Positions 36,580 to 45,241 of a stretch of DNA of 64,000 nt are shown here, one piece after another. Source of the stretch: Anaerococcus sp. AGMB09787 (GTDB lineage: Bacteria; Bacillota; Clostridia; Tissierellales; Peptoniphilaceae); assembly GCF_022808955.1 (NCBI RefSeq), contig NZ_JAKZEY010000023.1, positions 62,001 to 126,000 on the forward strand, in the 5' to 3' direction. The stretch's first letter is position 1; each line of letters begins with the position of its first letter. Both the position numbers and the translations under genes were made by a program. A model generated the notes under the pieces. It searched no databases. It was not told where the DNA came from and saw nothing but the letters and a program-made list of their open reading frames with translations.

Positions 36580-36610
36580 ATAATCTAAAATTAATTTCAG
36601 ATTATTTTTT
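36580..36610 (+). terminator. Terminator of the RiPP operon
   Basis: ATAATCT (36580-36586) pairs with AGATTAT (36599-36605), followed by six T. The IS200-type copy 2 begins at the end of the T tract. Confidence 0.82.
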
Positions 36611-37222
36611 GTCAACTCAAGTGATCTGAACGAACGGATGTGAGTAAAACAAAAACCACCTACTATGCAGGTGGAGAAATTTAGCTTTAGATTCAAGCTA
36701 AAAAAATTCTCGCTAGATATATATAATTGTGATAACCACATGCACAATTAAAACAAGAAGAATTTAATGGACAAGAATATTTTATCACACACCAAATGGC
36801 GATGTAAATGTCATGTAGCATTTGCACCAAAATACAGCGTATCAGAAATAATGGGATACTTAAAAGGAAAAAATTCATCAATAATATTTGATAGACATGC
36901 AAATTTAAAATATAAATACGGGAATAGAGACTTTTGGTGCAGAGGCTATTATGTGGATACAGTAGGAAGAAATGAAGAGAAAATAAAATAGTATATACAA
37001 AATCAATTAAAAGAAGATTATTACACTGATCAAATAAGTATAAAGGAATACTATGACCCCTTTACGGATAAGGAAGTCAAACAAAAATAAAGGAAACTCT
37101 AAAGCAGTAGTTGGGATGGTAGTGCATGTGATGGAATACTCGACAGCCCCAATAGGGGCGTGCCGGTATTCGCGCCTTATAGGCGCTGTGCAAATTTTAA
37201 GCTTTGCTGGTAGTTTTGATTT
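36611..37222 (+). mobile_element. IS200-type element, copy 2 (internal deletion)
   Basis: About 612 bp, closely similar to copy 1 and in the same orientation. The left end near GTCAACTCAAGTGATC has the hairpin CCACCTAC/GCAGGTGG; the right end has GCCCC/GGGGC and GCGCC/GGCGC hairpins and ends TAGTTTTGATTT as in copy 1. It is about 140 bp shorter because part of the transposase gene is missing. Confidence 0.85.
36767..37023 (+). pseudogene. tnpA: IS200-type transposase with HUH region deleted
   Basis: Starts MDKNILSHTKWRCKCHVAFAPKY and jumps in frame to SVSEIMGYLKG, so about 47 residues are gone, including the HUH nuclease motif found in copy 1. The breakpoints share CCAAAATA/CCGAAATA, which suggests deletion between short repeats. 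A TAG at 36989-36991 (GAA in copy 1) cuts off the end. It cannot act alone but its ends could be mobilised in trans. Confidence 0.87.
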
Positions 37223-37317
37223 GGTAAATTAATGTTTAACAACATAGTTTGGAAAAGAGACATCTTAGAATAGAAGATAGTCCAATAGTTTTGAGGGTAT
37301 AGATTAAATTATTAATA

Positions 37318-37608
37318 TTATTTTGTCATATAAAGAATGAACAAAATAATACCAGTCAATACTATAGTTATACCTACAGATAGGATAACAGTTTCCAAAC
37401 CATTTTCATATGTTATTGGTTTAAAGCTATTATTACTCTTTTTATAAAAGATTATAGTCTCAATAGCAGACATTTCTAATATTATAGTAAGAATATACCA
37501 AATATTTAAAGAAGCCTGTAGTAATTTTATTGATATAGCAAAACAAACAAATAATATTAAGTTTGAGATATAAAGTTGTGTTACTGATATATTTTTTGGT
37601 CTTTTCAT
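37318..37608 (-). CDS. Small integral membrane protein, unknown function
   Basis: 96 residues with three hydrophobic segments (about 12-32, 35-52 and 73-93) and a short basic loop (YKKSNNSFK). No family is recognised. A believable promoter precedes it on the minus strand (TTGTCA at 37668-37673, 16 nt, TATAAA at 37646-37651) with a palindrome GTTAACGTTAAC just upstream, which supports a real gene. Confidence 0.55.
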   Translation of the reverse strand: MKRPKNISVTQLYISNLILFVCFAISIKLLQASLNIWYILTIILEMSAIETIIFYKKSNNSFKPITYENGLETVILSVGITIVLTGIILFILYMTK

Positions 37609-37645
37609 AATAATTTCATTTACTCTTATAAAATTTTATTTGATT

Positions 37646-37693
37646 TTTATATTCTCTTGGACAAAGTTGACAAACTGTTAGGTTAACGTTAAC
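37646..37693 (-). promoter_or_regulatory. Promoter and palindrome upstream of the small membrane protein
   Basis: TTGTCA and TATAAA with a 16-nt spacer on the minus strand. GTTAACGTTAAC (37682-37693) lies just upstream of the -35 and could be an operator. Confidence 0.45.
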
Positions 37694-37813
37694 ACATAAT
37701 TTTAATTAATCAAAAGTACTTTCTTATTAAGAATATTACCCAAAAAAAATTTTAATAAACATCTAATTCATAAAAATATATATGGATATATTATAAAGAA
37801 TATATAAAACAAC

Positions 37814-37839
37814 AAAAGTTAGATAAAGACCTAACTTTT
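37814..37839 (-). terminator. Terminator overlapping the brnQ stop
   Basis: AAAAGTTAG (37814-37822) pairs with CTAACTTTT (37831-37839); the TAG stop codon of brnQ is part of the stem. Confidence 0.7.
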
Positions 37840-39194
37840 GAAGTTTTTTACAAGATTATTTACTTTTATATTGATATTACTATTATCTTTTATAAGATTA
37901 GATATAAGGCTTGTTATAGAAAGGGCAAGGGCAGTTGGCACTAGCCATGAGAAGCCGTATTGGGCAAATGGCATTTTTTCTAATATGATTGTTAGAAGGT
38001 TTAGACCTGCCTTTGCTAAGTTCTCAACAATAGGAATTATTATAGCAAAAGATGCTGATACTACATAGGATAGGTGGGTGTAGTTCATTCTATTGTGGCT
38101 TACTCCCATAAATATTAGTAGCATAACTACTGGATATATCATATTTAGTATAGGTACTGATATAGAAAGGAGTTTGTTTAGGCCAAAGTTTGCTATCAAA
38201 AATGAGAACAAGGTCCATATTCTTACCCAGTTTTTGTAGGAGATTTTGTGTTTGAAGTAGCCCTCAAAGTACTCACAACCACTTGTTATAAGGCCTACAC
38301 AAGTTGTAAGGCAGGCAAGGGTAAAGATTGCAGCAAGTAGTAGCTCTGTAAAAGGACCAAAGACAAATCTTGCTGTTTGGGTTAGGATAATAGCACCGTT
38401 TTCTGCATTAGGAAAGATGTTGGAGCTTATTTTTCCTACATAAGATAGCATATAGTATATGGTAAATAATATGGCTCCAGCTACAATTCCAGATTTTATT
38501 GTGTAGTTGGTTATACCCTTATCATCCTTGATATTAAATTTCTTGAGGGATAGGTTTATTACTAGTCCAAAGTTCAGGGCTGCTATGGCGTCCATGGTGT
38601 TGTAACCTTCAACGATTCCCTTGGCAACAGGGCTTTTCTTATAGTCTAAAATAGGTCCTCCTATGTCAGGTTTTACAAACAAAACTCCAACAATAATAAT
38701 ATTATTAGTCCAATAAGGAGAGGGGTCAAGTATTTACCGGTTCTTTTTAGCAGTTGGTTAGGTTTGATACACAACATATAGGCTATTAAAAAGAAGGTAA
38801 AGGTATAAATGATCCTCGCCATAAGGATTGGGAAATCACTAGGGATATAGGGAGCTACTGCCATTTCAAAGGGTACAGATCCTGCCCTTGGTAGTGTGAT
38901 GCCAGGTCCTACTGCAAGGTAGATTAGTGGGGTAAATATTAGGGAAAAGAGGGGAGATACTCTACTTGCAAGGTTTTGTAGGCCATCTGCCTTACTTACA
39001 GCTATAACTCCCATTACTGGAAAGATTACTGCGGTTATAGAGAAGGCCAATAGACTTATTAATGTCTTATCTCCTGCTTGGTTTCCCAAAAGTGGGGGAA
39101 ATATTAGATTTCCAGCTCCAAAAAATAGTCCAAATAACATAATACTTAGTGTAATAAATTCACTTCTTGATAATTTTTTCATTTCTTCCTCCAT
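37831..39194 (-). pseudogene. brnQ: Branched-chain amino acid carrier BrnQ, frameshifted
   Basis: Two consecutive minus-strand frames make one BrnQ/LivCS protein of about 450 residues. The first (39194-38673) has MLFGLFFGAGNLIFPPLLG and runs to KYLTPLLIGLIILLL, then misreads. The second (from about 38700) restores IIVGVLFVKPDIGGPILDYKK. The shift lies in an ATT/TTA-rich stretch near 38695-38705, where loss or gain of one base is easy. The protein would import Leu, Ile and Val with sodium. A T-box leader precedes it. Natural decay, phase variation or sequencing error are all possible. Confidence 0.85.
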
Positions 39195-39233
39195 AAATTA
39201 TGTTTGCGTTTGATAGGAGAATAAAATAGATAT

Positions 39234-39475
39234 TAAAAAAGCCCCTTATCCAAATCAATGAATAAAGGGCGAAATATCTTCCGTGTTACCACCTTAATTC
39301 CCGAAAAATCGAGCTCTCATAACATCAAACAATGTCTGGTTTTCTTAACGCAGACCTCTGCGACAACCCTTACTTACTTTCACGGTTGCAGTAAAAAAGA
39401 CTACCTTCCATATATCATTCCCATAAACTTACACCTACCGTTTACTCTCTGAGCGAAACTTTATATGTACTCCTT
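39234..39475 (-). promoter_or_regulatory. T-box leader upstream of brnQ
   Basis: On the minus strand AGAGAG and GGTAGGTGTAAG mark stem I, AAGGTGGTAACACGG (39281-39295) is the T-box sequence of the antiterminator, and GCCCTTTAT/ATAAGGGGC (39241-39270) followed by six T is the terminator. Uncharged tRNA would stabilise the antiterminator and switch on brnQ. Stem I looks short and I could not assign the specifier codon. A branched-chain codon is expected from the gene controlled. Confidence 0.85.
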
Positions 39476-39642
39476 CTTTTTATAACTTTTATTTAATGAT
39501 ATTTTACTAGGTTAAAGAGATTCTGTCAAGTCTAATTATAATTATTTTTGAAAATTTATTATATTTGTAGATATCATAGTTGATAGAGCCTTAATAATAG
39601 CTAGCCAGATAAAAAGTAATTTATTTTATTGCAAAGAAAATC

Positions 39643-39672
39643 CTCCAAGATTATTTATCAAGGAGGAGTCTA
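39643..39672 (-). terminator. Terminator of the MATE gene
   Basis: On the minus strand CTCC(TCC) and GGAGGA form a stem around an A/T loop, followed by TTTTCTTT. Confidence 0.6.
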
Positions 39673-39680
39673 TAATATTT

Positions 39681-41051
39681 TTATTCTTTATGCCTATTTT
39701 CTTTTAGATAAATCAAAAATCCACACAAGACTGTTAGAGAGTTTGATAGGAGCATAGCTATCCAGATTCCTGTTGATCCTAGGTTAGTTAGATTTTTGAG
39801 GACTAATATTATAGGTATTCTAAATATCCAAAGTCTACCTAATGATAGGTACATGGTGTATTTGGTATTACCTACACCTTGGAAATAACCAGTTATGGCC
39901 GAGAAATAACCCATAAAAAATGTTATTACTGCTGAGTAGTACATATATTCACTTGCCTGACTCCATAGGTCTATATCGGACTTATCCTTAATGAAGATTG
40001 ATAATAATTGATCTTTAAAGACAAGGAGGATTATAGCTGCAATGAGGGAGAAAATTGTTATTATAATATTTGCTCTCTTAAATATATCCCTGGCTCTTTT
40101 CTCCTTCCTTGCTCCTATATTTTGTCCTATGATGGATGTAAGGGCCATACCTACACCCATGGATGCTTGGTTAGTGATATCTGATAGTCTATTACCCATA
40201 GAGAAGGCAGCAAGGGTTGTAGTTCCGTAGGATTGGATAAAGCCATTAAGGAAGATAAATCCAATAGCCTCACCAGAAGATCCGAGGGAAGCAGGAATTC
40301 CTAGGCTAAATAAATTCCTAATAATCTTTGGATTAAATTTGAAGTTCTTAAATTCTATGTCTATTTCTGATTCCTTGTTTAAGACCCTGATAGCAATTAT
40401 TACTAGCAGAACCTTTGAAATAACTGTAGCATATGCAGCTCCAGCAAGTCCTAAGTTTAGTCCAGGAAGGCCTAAGACATTATCAAAGATAAAAAATGGA
40501 TCCAAGATTACATTAACCAAGGAAGATATAATTGATATAACTGTTATTGGTCTAGTAAGACCTTGGGCATTTAGGATGGCCTGGTAACCAAAAAATATCA
40601 GGTCAAATATTAATCCAATGGAGTTAATTGCCAAAAATATCTGAGACTTGTAGGCAAAGGAACCTTCTGCTCCCATCCACCTCACTATGTATGGAGATAT
40701 AGCATAACCTACAATGGAAAATATAATTCCCAAGATAGCAGTTAATACTAGAGTATGTCTGGCGTAGACCTTGGCTTCTTCATTTTTTTTGCCTCCTAGT
40801 AACTGGCTCATAATAGATGTAGCTGCTACATTGATACCAAGTCCTATGGCTATAAATAAGAAATTTATAGGCCAAGTAAAGGAGGTTGCAGCATAGTCCT
40901 CAGATGAAAGCTGAGCAACGTAGATTCCGTCTGTTATACCGTAGAGGGTCTTGATAAGATTACTAATCATCAGAGGAATAGATATCCTAAATATTACCTT
41001 GTTGATGTTTCCGTTTGTTATAAATTGAATGTTACTTTTCTTTTCTGTCAT
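39681..41051 (-). CDS. MATE family efflux transporter
   Basis: 456 residues, 12 membrane segments in two halves of six. The opening ISIPLMISNLIKTLYGITDGIYVAQLSSEDYAATSF and the second-half GIPASLGSSGEAIGFIFLNGFI are typical of the NorM/DinF superfamily, cation-coupled drug or metabolite exporters. Substrate unknown. Monocistronic, with its own terminator. Confidence 0.9.
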   Translation of the reverse strand: MTEKKSNIQFITNGNINKVIFRISIPLMISNLIKTLYGITDGIYVAQLSSEDYAATSFTWPINFLFIAIGLGINVAATSIMSQLLGGKKNEEAKVYARHTLVLTAILGIIFSIVGYAISPYIVRWMGAEGSFAYKSQIFLAINSIGLIFDLIFFGYQAILNAQGLTRPITVISIISSLVNVILDPFFIFDNVLGLPGLNLGLAGAAYATVISKVLLVIIAIRVLNKESEIDIEFKNFKFNPKIIRNLFSLGIPASLGSSGEAIGFIFLNGFIQSYGTTTLAAFSMGNRLSDITNQASMGVGMALTSIIGQNIGARKEKRARDIFKRANIIITIFSLIAAIILLVFKDQLLSIFIKDKSDIDLWSQASEYMYYSAVITFFMGYFSAITGYFQGVGNTKYTMYLSLGRLWIFRIPIILVLKNLTNLGSTGIWIAMLLSNSLTVLCGFLIYLKENRHKE

Positions 41052-41218
41052 AATTAATCCTTATATAATATTTCTCAAGTAATTATTATATCTTTTATCT
41101 ATGGTTATCTGCAAATTTTAAGGAGAATTATTAGATAGTAATTAATAGAAGCCTTATAAATAATTCATTCGTAAAAGTTTATAATTATATGATAAAATAA
41201 AGGTAAATGGAGGGATTT

Positions 41219-41746
41219 ATGAAATTTGATGAAGTTTTTAAAGGCTACGATAAATTTAATAAGGACTGGGCCTTGGCCAGTGCAGGAAGTATAGAAGATT
41301 TTAATGGCTGTACTATAGGCTGGGGCTCTCTTGGATCTATATGGGATAGCGGTGGGATAAGAAGAATTATCACTATTTATATCCACCCAGCCCGTCTAAC
41401 TTGCAAGTATCTCTTAGAAAATGACTACTTTACTATATCATTTTTTGATAAGGCAGATAAGGAGAAGCTTGCCTATATGGGTTCACATTCTGGTCGTGAT
41501 GATAAAAATAAGGCAGAAACAGCTGGCCTTAGTCCAATAAAGATAGGGGATAGTGTGGGCTATGAGGAAGCAAGTCTTACCTTACTTGTAAAAAAACACT
41601 ATCAAGGTCAGTTTTCTAAAGATGGTCTTAGTGATGAGATCAAGAACTATTATAGCAAAAGTCCCGAGGTGTACCCTGATTTTGACGGTGGTTGGCAGGC
41701 CCACTATGTCTTTGTAGGAGAGATTGTAGAAATTAAAGAAAATTAG
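41219..41746 (+). CDS. Flavin reductase family protein
   Basis: 175 residues from ATG 41219; an ATG at 41207 lies inside the binding site GGAGGG and was not chosen. The FMN-binding split-barrel pattern is seen in NGCTIGWGSLGSIWDSGGIRRIITIYIHPARLTCKYLLENDYFTISFF. Such proteins bind FMN and reduce it or act as small electron carriers. Followed after 8 nt by a nucleosidase-like gene. Confidence 0.8.
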   Translation: MKFDEVFKGYDKFNKDWALASAGSIEDFNGCTIGWGSLGSIWDSGGIRRIITIYIHPARLTCKYLLENDYFTISFFDKADKEKLAYMGSHSGRDDKNKAETAGLSPIKIGDSVGYEEASLTLLVKKHYQGQFSKDGLSDEIKNYYSKSPEVYPDFDGGWQAHYVFVGEIVEIKEN

Positions 41747-41754
41747 GAGGATAG

Positions 41755-42435
41755 ATGAAAAATATTGGAATTTTGGTGGTTGAAGTTGATTCGGTTACTA
41801 GAAGATACAAGGACAGGATAGACCATCAAGTAGTAGGTGGTTTTGATACTTATAAGATAGAATTAGGAGACTATAAGCTAATTTTTGCTCATACAGATTA
41901 TGGCCTTATAAGGGCTGCTGCTTGCTCACAAATGCTTATAGATAAGTTTGATATTGACTTGCTCATAAACTATGGAGTGGTTGGATCACTAAGAGCTAAC
42001 CTAAATGTTGAAGATATATGCTTTGTAGATAGGGTAGTTCATTATGGGATGGATACATCTCCTGTCGATAAGGTCGAAGTAGGTAGGTATATGTCCTATC
42101 CAGATGTCTATTTAAGAACAAGCGAGGATATTTTAAATAAGGTAAAAAATATTTATAGCCATATACCTCTTCTTACTGATGGTTGTGCAGATAAATTTTT
42201 GGACAAGAAAGAAGATAAGGAAGCCATAGCTAGGACCTATGATGCTGATATTTGTGATATGGAAAGTGCAGCGGTTGTTATAGTTAGCGATCTAAACCGT
42301 ATACCAAATCTAATTATAAAGATAGTATCTGACTCCCTAAGTGGGGGAGCTGATGAGTATAGCAAGAGCTTCCAAGCTGCTTCTGATAAGTGTCTAGAAA
42401 TAGTAGAAGAAATTATCAAGGAGCAAATAATTTAA
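41755..42435 (+). CDS. Phosphorylase-superfamily nucleosidase (MTA/SAH nucleosidase-like)
   Basis: 226 residues. PF01048-type fold with the NYGVVGSLR segment, the DICDMESAAVVIV motif (conserved Met-Glu binding ribose) and IVSDSLSGGADE with the proton-relay Asp. It would cleave a nucleoside N-glycosidic bond. It is divergent from true MtnN proteins and the substrate is unclear. Binding site GGAGG precedes the ATG; in one operon with the flavin reductase. Confidence 0.78.
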   Translation: MKNIGILVVEVDSVTRRYKDRIDHQVVGGFDTYKIELGDYKLIFAHTDYGLIRAAACSQMLIDKFDIDLLINYGVVGSLRANLNVEDICFVDRVVHYGMDTSPVDKVEVGRYMSYPDVYLRTSEDILNKVKNIYSHIPLLTDGCADKFLDKKEDKEAIARTYDADICDMESAAVVIVSDLNRIPNLIIKIVSDSLSGGADEYSKSFQAASDKCLEIVEEIIKEQII

Positions 42436-42638
42436 CCTAGCTATGGAGATGAGGTAAGGGATTTTATTTATTGGAGAAAATTATAAACTTATTTCTCATA
42501 GGTTAAAAAATCTAACAAATTAATTGTCTTTTTTGTGAAATACAAAAGGCATATAATAAATTTTACCAAAACTTTACCATTAATTTCTAAAATATGATAA
42601 AATGAGTATGTAAAATAATTATTAAAGGAGTGATTTAT

Positions 42639-43631
42639 ATGGCAAAAAATTTTAGAGGAAAATCTTTCTTAAAACTATTAGATTTCTCATCAGATGATAT
42701 TAGATATTTATTAGACTTATCTAAAAACTTCAAGGACTTAAAGAGGGCAGGAGTTCCACATAAGTACCTAGAAGGAAAAAATATCGCAATAATTTTCGAG
42801 AAGACATCAACAAGAACAAGATGTTCATTCGAAGTTGCTGCCCACGATCTAGGAATGGGAGTTACATATCTAGATCCAACAGGTTCTCAAATGGGCCACA
42901 AGGAATCAGTAGCAGATACTGCAAGAGTTCTAGGTAGGATGTTTGATGGTATCGAATTTAGAGGATTCAAACAAGAACACGTTGAGACTCTAGCAGAATA
43001 CTCAGGAGTTCCAGTATGGAATGGACTAACAGATGAATGGCACCCAACACAAATGCTTGCAGATGTCCTAACAATCGAAGAACACTTTGGTCATTCTAAG
43101 GGACTAAAATTCGTTTACTTTGGTGATGCTAGAAATAATATGGCAAATTCCCTAATGGTAGTTTGTGCTAAACTCGGTATCAACTTTGTAGCTTGTGCTC
43201 CAAAAGAACTCTTCCCAGAAGAATCACTAGTAGAAGAATGCAAGAAGATAGCAGCAGAAAACTTCTCAACTGTAACCCTAACTGAAGATGTTAAAGAAGC
43301 AGCAACAGGTGCTAATGTTATCTATACAGATGTATGGGTATCAATGGGTGAACCAGAAGAAGAATGGGAAAGAAGAATTAAGATCCTTAAACCATACCAA
43401 GTAAACAAAGAAGTTATGGAAATGGCTGATAAGGAAGCTATCTTCCTCCACTGTTTGCCAGCCTTCCACGATAAGGAAACAACTGTTGGTAAGGAAATAT
43501 TTGAAAAATATGGCCTAGATTCTATAGAAGTAACTGATGAAGTATTTGAATCTAGTCAATCTTATGTATTTGATGAAGCAGAAAACAGAATGCATACCAT
43601 AAAAGCTATTATGTATGCAACCTTATGCTAA
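42639..43631 (+). CDS. arcB: Ornithine carbamoyltransferase
   Basis: 330 residues from ATG 42639, placed 8 nt after AAAGGAG (the GTG at 42630 overlaps that site). Carbamoyl phosphate binding STRTR (about 55-59), HPTQ (in [12 protein letters not shown]) and the ornithine motif HCLPAFHD are all present. It interconverts citrulline plus phosphate with ornithine plus carbamoyl phosphate. With carbamate kinase and transport genes nearby and no biosynthetic arg genes, the catabolic direction is more likely. No arginine deiminase gene lies in the window. argF is an alternative name. Confidence 0.93.
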   Translation: MAKNFRGKSFLKLLDFSSDDIRYLLDLSKNFKDLKRAGVPHKYLEGKNIAIIFEKTSTRTRCSFEVAAHDLGMGVTYLDPTGSQMGHKESVADTARVLGRMFDGIEFRGFKQEHVETLAEYSGVPVWNGLTDEWHPTQMLADVLTIEEHFGHSKGLKFVYFGDARNNMANSLMVVCAKLGINFVACAPKELFPEESLVEECKKIAAENFSTVTLTEDVKEAATGANVIYTDVWVSMGEPEEEWERRIKILKPYQVNKEVMEMADKEAIFLHCLPAFHDKETTVGKEIFEKYGLDSIEVTDEVFESSQSYVFDEAENRMHTIKAIMYATLC

Positions 43632-43678
43632 GGATTGTAGGATAAGACAAACTTCCTATAAATTATATAGGAGTAGGA

Positions 43679-43732
43679 TGGGGAGGGTTAATCATGAGGA
43701 TTTAACTATGGTCCTCATCATCACCCTCCCAT
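43679..43732 (+). other. Two-stage stem-loop between ornithine carbamoyltransferase and the symporter
   Basis: GGGAGGGT (43681-43688) pairs with ACCCTCCC (43723-43730), and inside it ATGAGGA (43694-43700) pairs with TCCTCAT (43712-43718). No T run follows, so it is not a standard terminator. It may stabilise or process the mRNA. The symporter binding site (AAGGAAA) stays outside. Confidence 0.6.
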
Positions 43733-43751
43733 ATATAAAAAAGGAAATATT

Positions 43752-45119
43752 ATGAAATTTATAATAGAGGGTATATCACAATTAACTGAATGGTTCTGGA
43801 GTCGGCCTATCCTTATAGTGCTACTAGGAGGAGGCTTACTAATTTCTATTAGAATAGGGTTTGTTCAGCTAAGATATTTACCCTTCATACTTAAGCAAAC
43901 TTTTGGCAAAATGTTCTCATCTGATGTTGGAGGAGAAGGATCGGTTTCGCCTTTCCAAGCAGCATCAGCAGCCCTAGCTTCATCCATAGGTGCAGCTAAT
44001 ATTGTAGTAGCTCCAGCTATTATTTTTACTGCAGGCCCAGGAGCTATATTTCGGATGTGGATAGCTGCCATAATAGGAGCAGGCACCAAATTTGCTGAGA
44101 TAGTTCTTGGTATCAAATACCGTGAGACTAACGAAGAAGGAGAGTATGTAGGTGGACCAGCCTACACCTTTAAAAAGGGAATAGGTGGTACTTTAGGTAA
44201 GGTAATGGGATATTTGGTAGCGTTTTTCTTTATGATAGAAATTTTACCATCAATTACCCTACAAACAATATCTGCAGCAGGCCCTATAGAACAATTGGGT
44301 ATTAGCCGTATATTTTCAGCTCTCTTAATAGCAGTCCTTGTAATTTTGGTAGTCTACGGTGGTATCAAAAGAATTGCTCAAATCACAGAAAAAATGGTAC
44401 CACTAATGGCAGCTATTTATATTATCGCAGGATTAATAGTGATATTTATGAATATTGACCAAGTTCCAAATGCCTTTAGGATGATTTTTGTAGGGGCCTT
44501 TAATCCAAGAGCAATTGGTGGAGGTTTTGCAGGAGCAGGTATTGCAGCCTTAATCAAGGCCGGAGCTGCCAGAGGTTGCTATTCTAATGAAGCTGGTATG
44601 GGATCAGCTCCCTACGCTCATGCCACAGCAGTAACAGATCACCCATGCCGTCAAGGTATGTGGGGGATATTTGAAGTAATCTCAGATACTATAATAGTAT
44701 GTACAATTTCTTCACTAGTAGTCCTAGTAACTGGACTTTATGAGAATCCTGATATGAAGGATATAGGGGTTGAGAGGGCTTTTAATTCTACTTTTGGAAA
44801 TTTTGGTACTTTTCTTGTATCCCTTTGCTTGTTCCTCTTTGTATTATCAACTATAATAGTAATAGTATTTTATACTGAAAAATTAGGAGAGTATTTATTT
44901 GGAATAAAGGTAGGCAAGATTGTAAGGTCTATATCTTGTTTCATGATTGTGTTGGGAGGGTTTGTTTCTTTTGATAATGCAGGAGTTTTCCTGGATGCGA
45001 CCTTGGGACTTGTAGTATTTGTCAATATGATAGGAATGATTTTACTTAGCGGTGAAATTAGAGAATTAGTAGATGATTTTTTCAAAAATCCGAAATTTTA
45101 TCACAAGGGTAAAAAGTGA
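43752..45119 (+). CDS. AGCS-family amino acid:cation symporter
   Basis: 455 residues, about ten membrane segments. Family hallmarks: SVSPFQAASAALASSIGAANIVVAPAI, GPGAIFRMWIAAIIGAGTKFAE and NEAGMGSAPYAHATAVTDHP. The AGCS family takes up alanine or glycine with sodium, but its place behind ornithine carbamoyltransferase and before carbamate kinase suggests a substrate linked to ornithine or citrulline breakdown. That is inference. Confidence 0.9.
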   Translation: MKFIIEGISQLTEWFWSRPILIVLLGGGLLISIRIGFVQLRYLPFILKQTFGKMFSSDVGGEGSVSPFQAASAALASSIGAANIVVAPAIIFTAGPGAIFRMWIAAIIGAGTKFAEIVLGIKYRETNEEGEYVGGPAYTFKKGIGGTLGKVMGYLVAFFFMIEILPSITLQTISAAGPIEQLGISRIFSALLIAVLVILVVYGGIKRIAQITEKMVPLMAAIYIIAGLIVIFMNIDQVPNAFRMIFVGAFNPRAIGGGFAGAGIAALIKAGAARGCYSNEAGMGSAPYAHATAVTDHPCRQGMWGIFEVISDTIIVCTISSLVVLVTGLYENPDMKDIGVERAFNSTFGNFGTFLVSLCLFLFVLSTIIVIVFYTEKLGEYLFGIKVGKIVRSISCFMIVLGGFVSFDNAGVFLDATLGLVVFVNMIGMILLSGEIRELVDDFFKNPKFYHKGKK

Positions 45120-45140
45120 TTAGATAGAGTTATCTACGGA

Positions 45141-45169
45141 AATATCCAGTGTAGGGCTGGATATTTTTA
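45141..45169 (+). terminator. Terminator after the symporter
   Basis: AATATCCAG (45141-45149) pairs with CTGGATATT (45157-45165), followed by TTT. Confidence 0.85.
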
Positions 45170-45241
45170 GTTAAAAAAGATTTTAATAGTTTAATAAGAT
45201 AAAATAGGCAGACAAGTAGCCTTATAAAAAATGGTGGTAAT

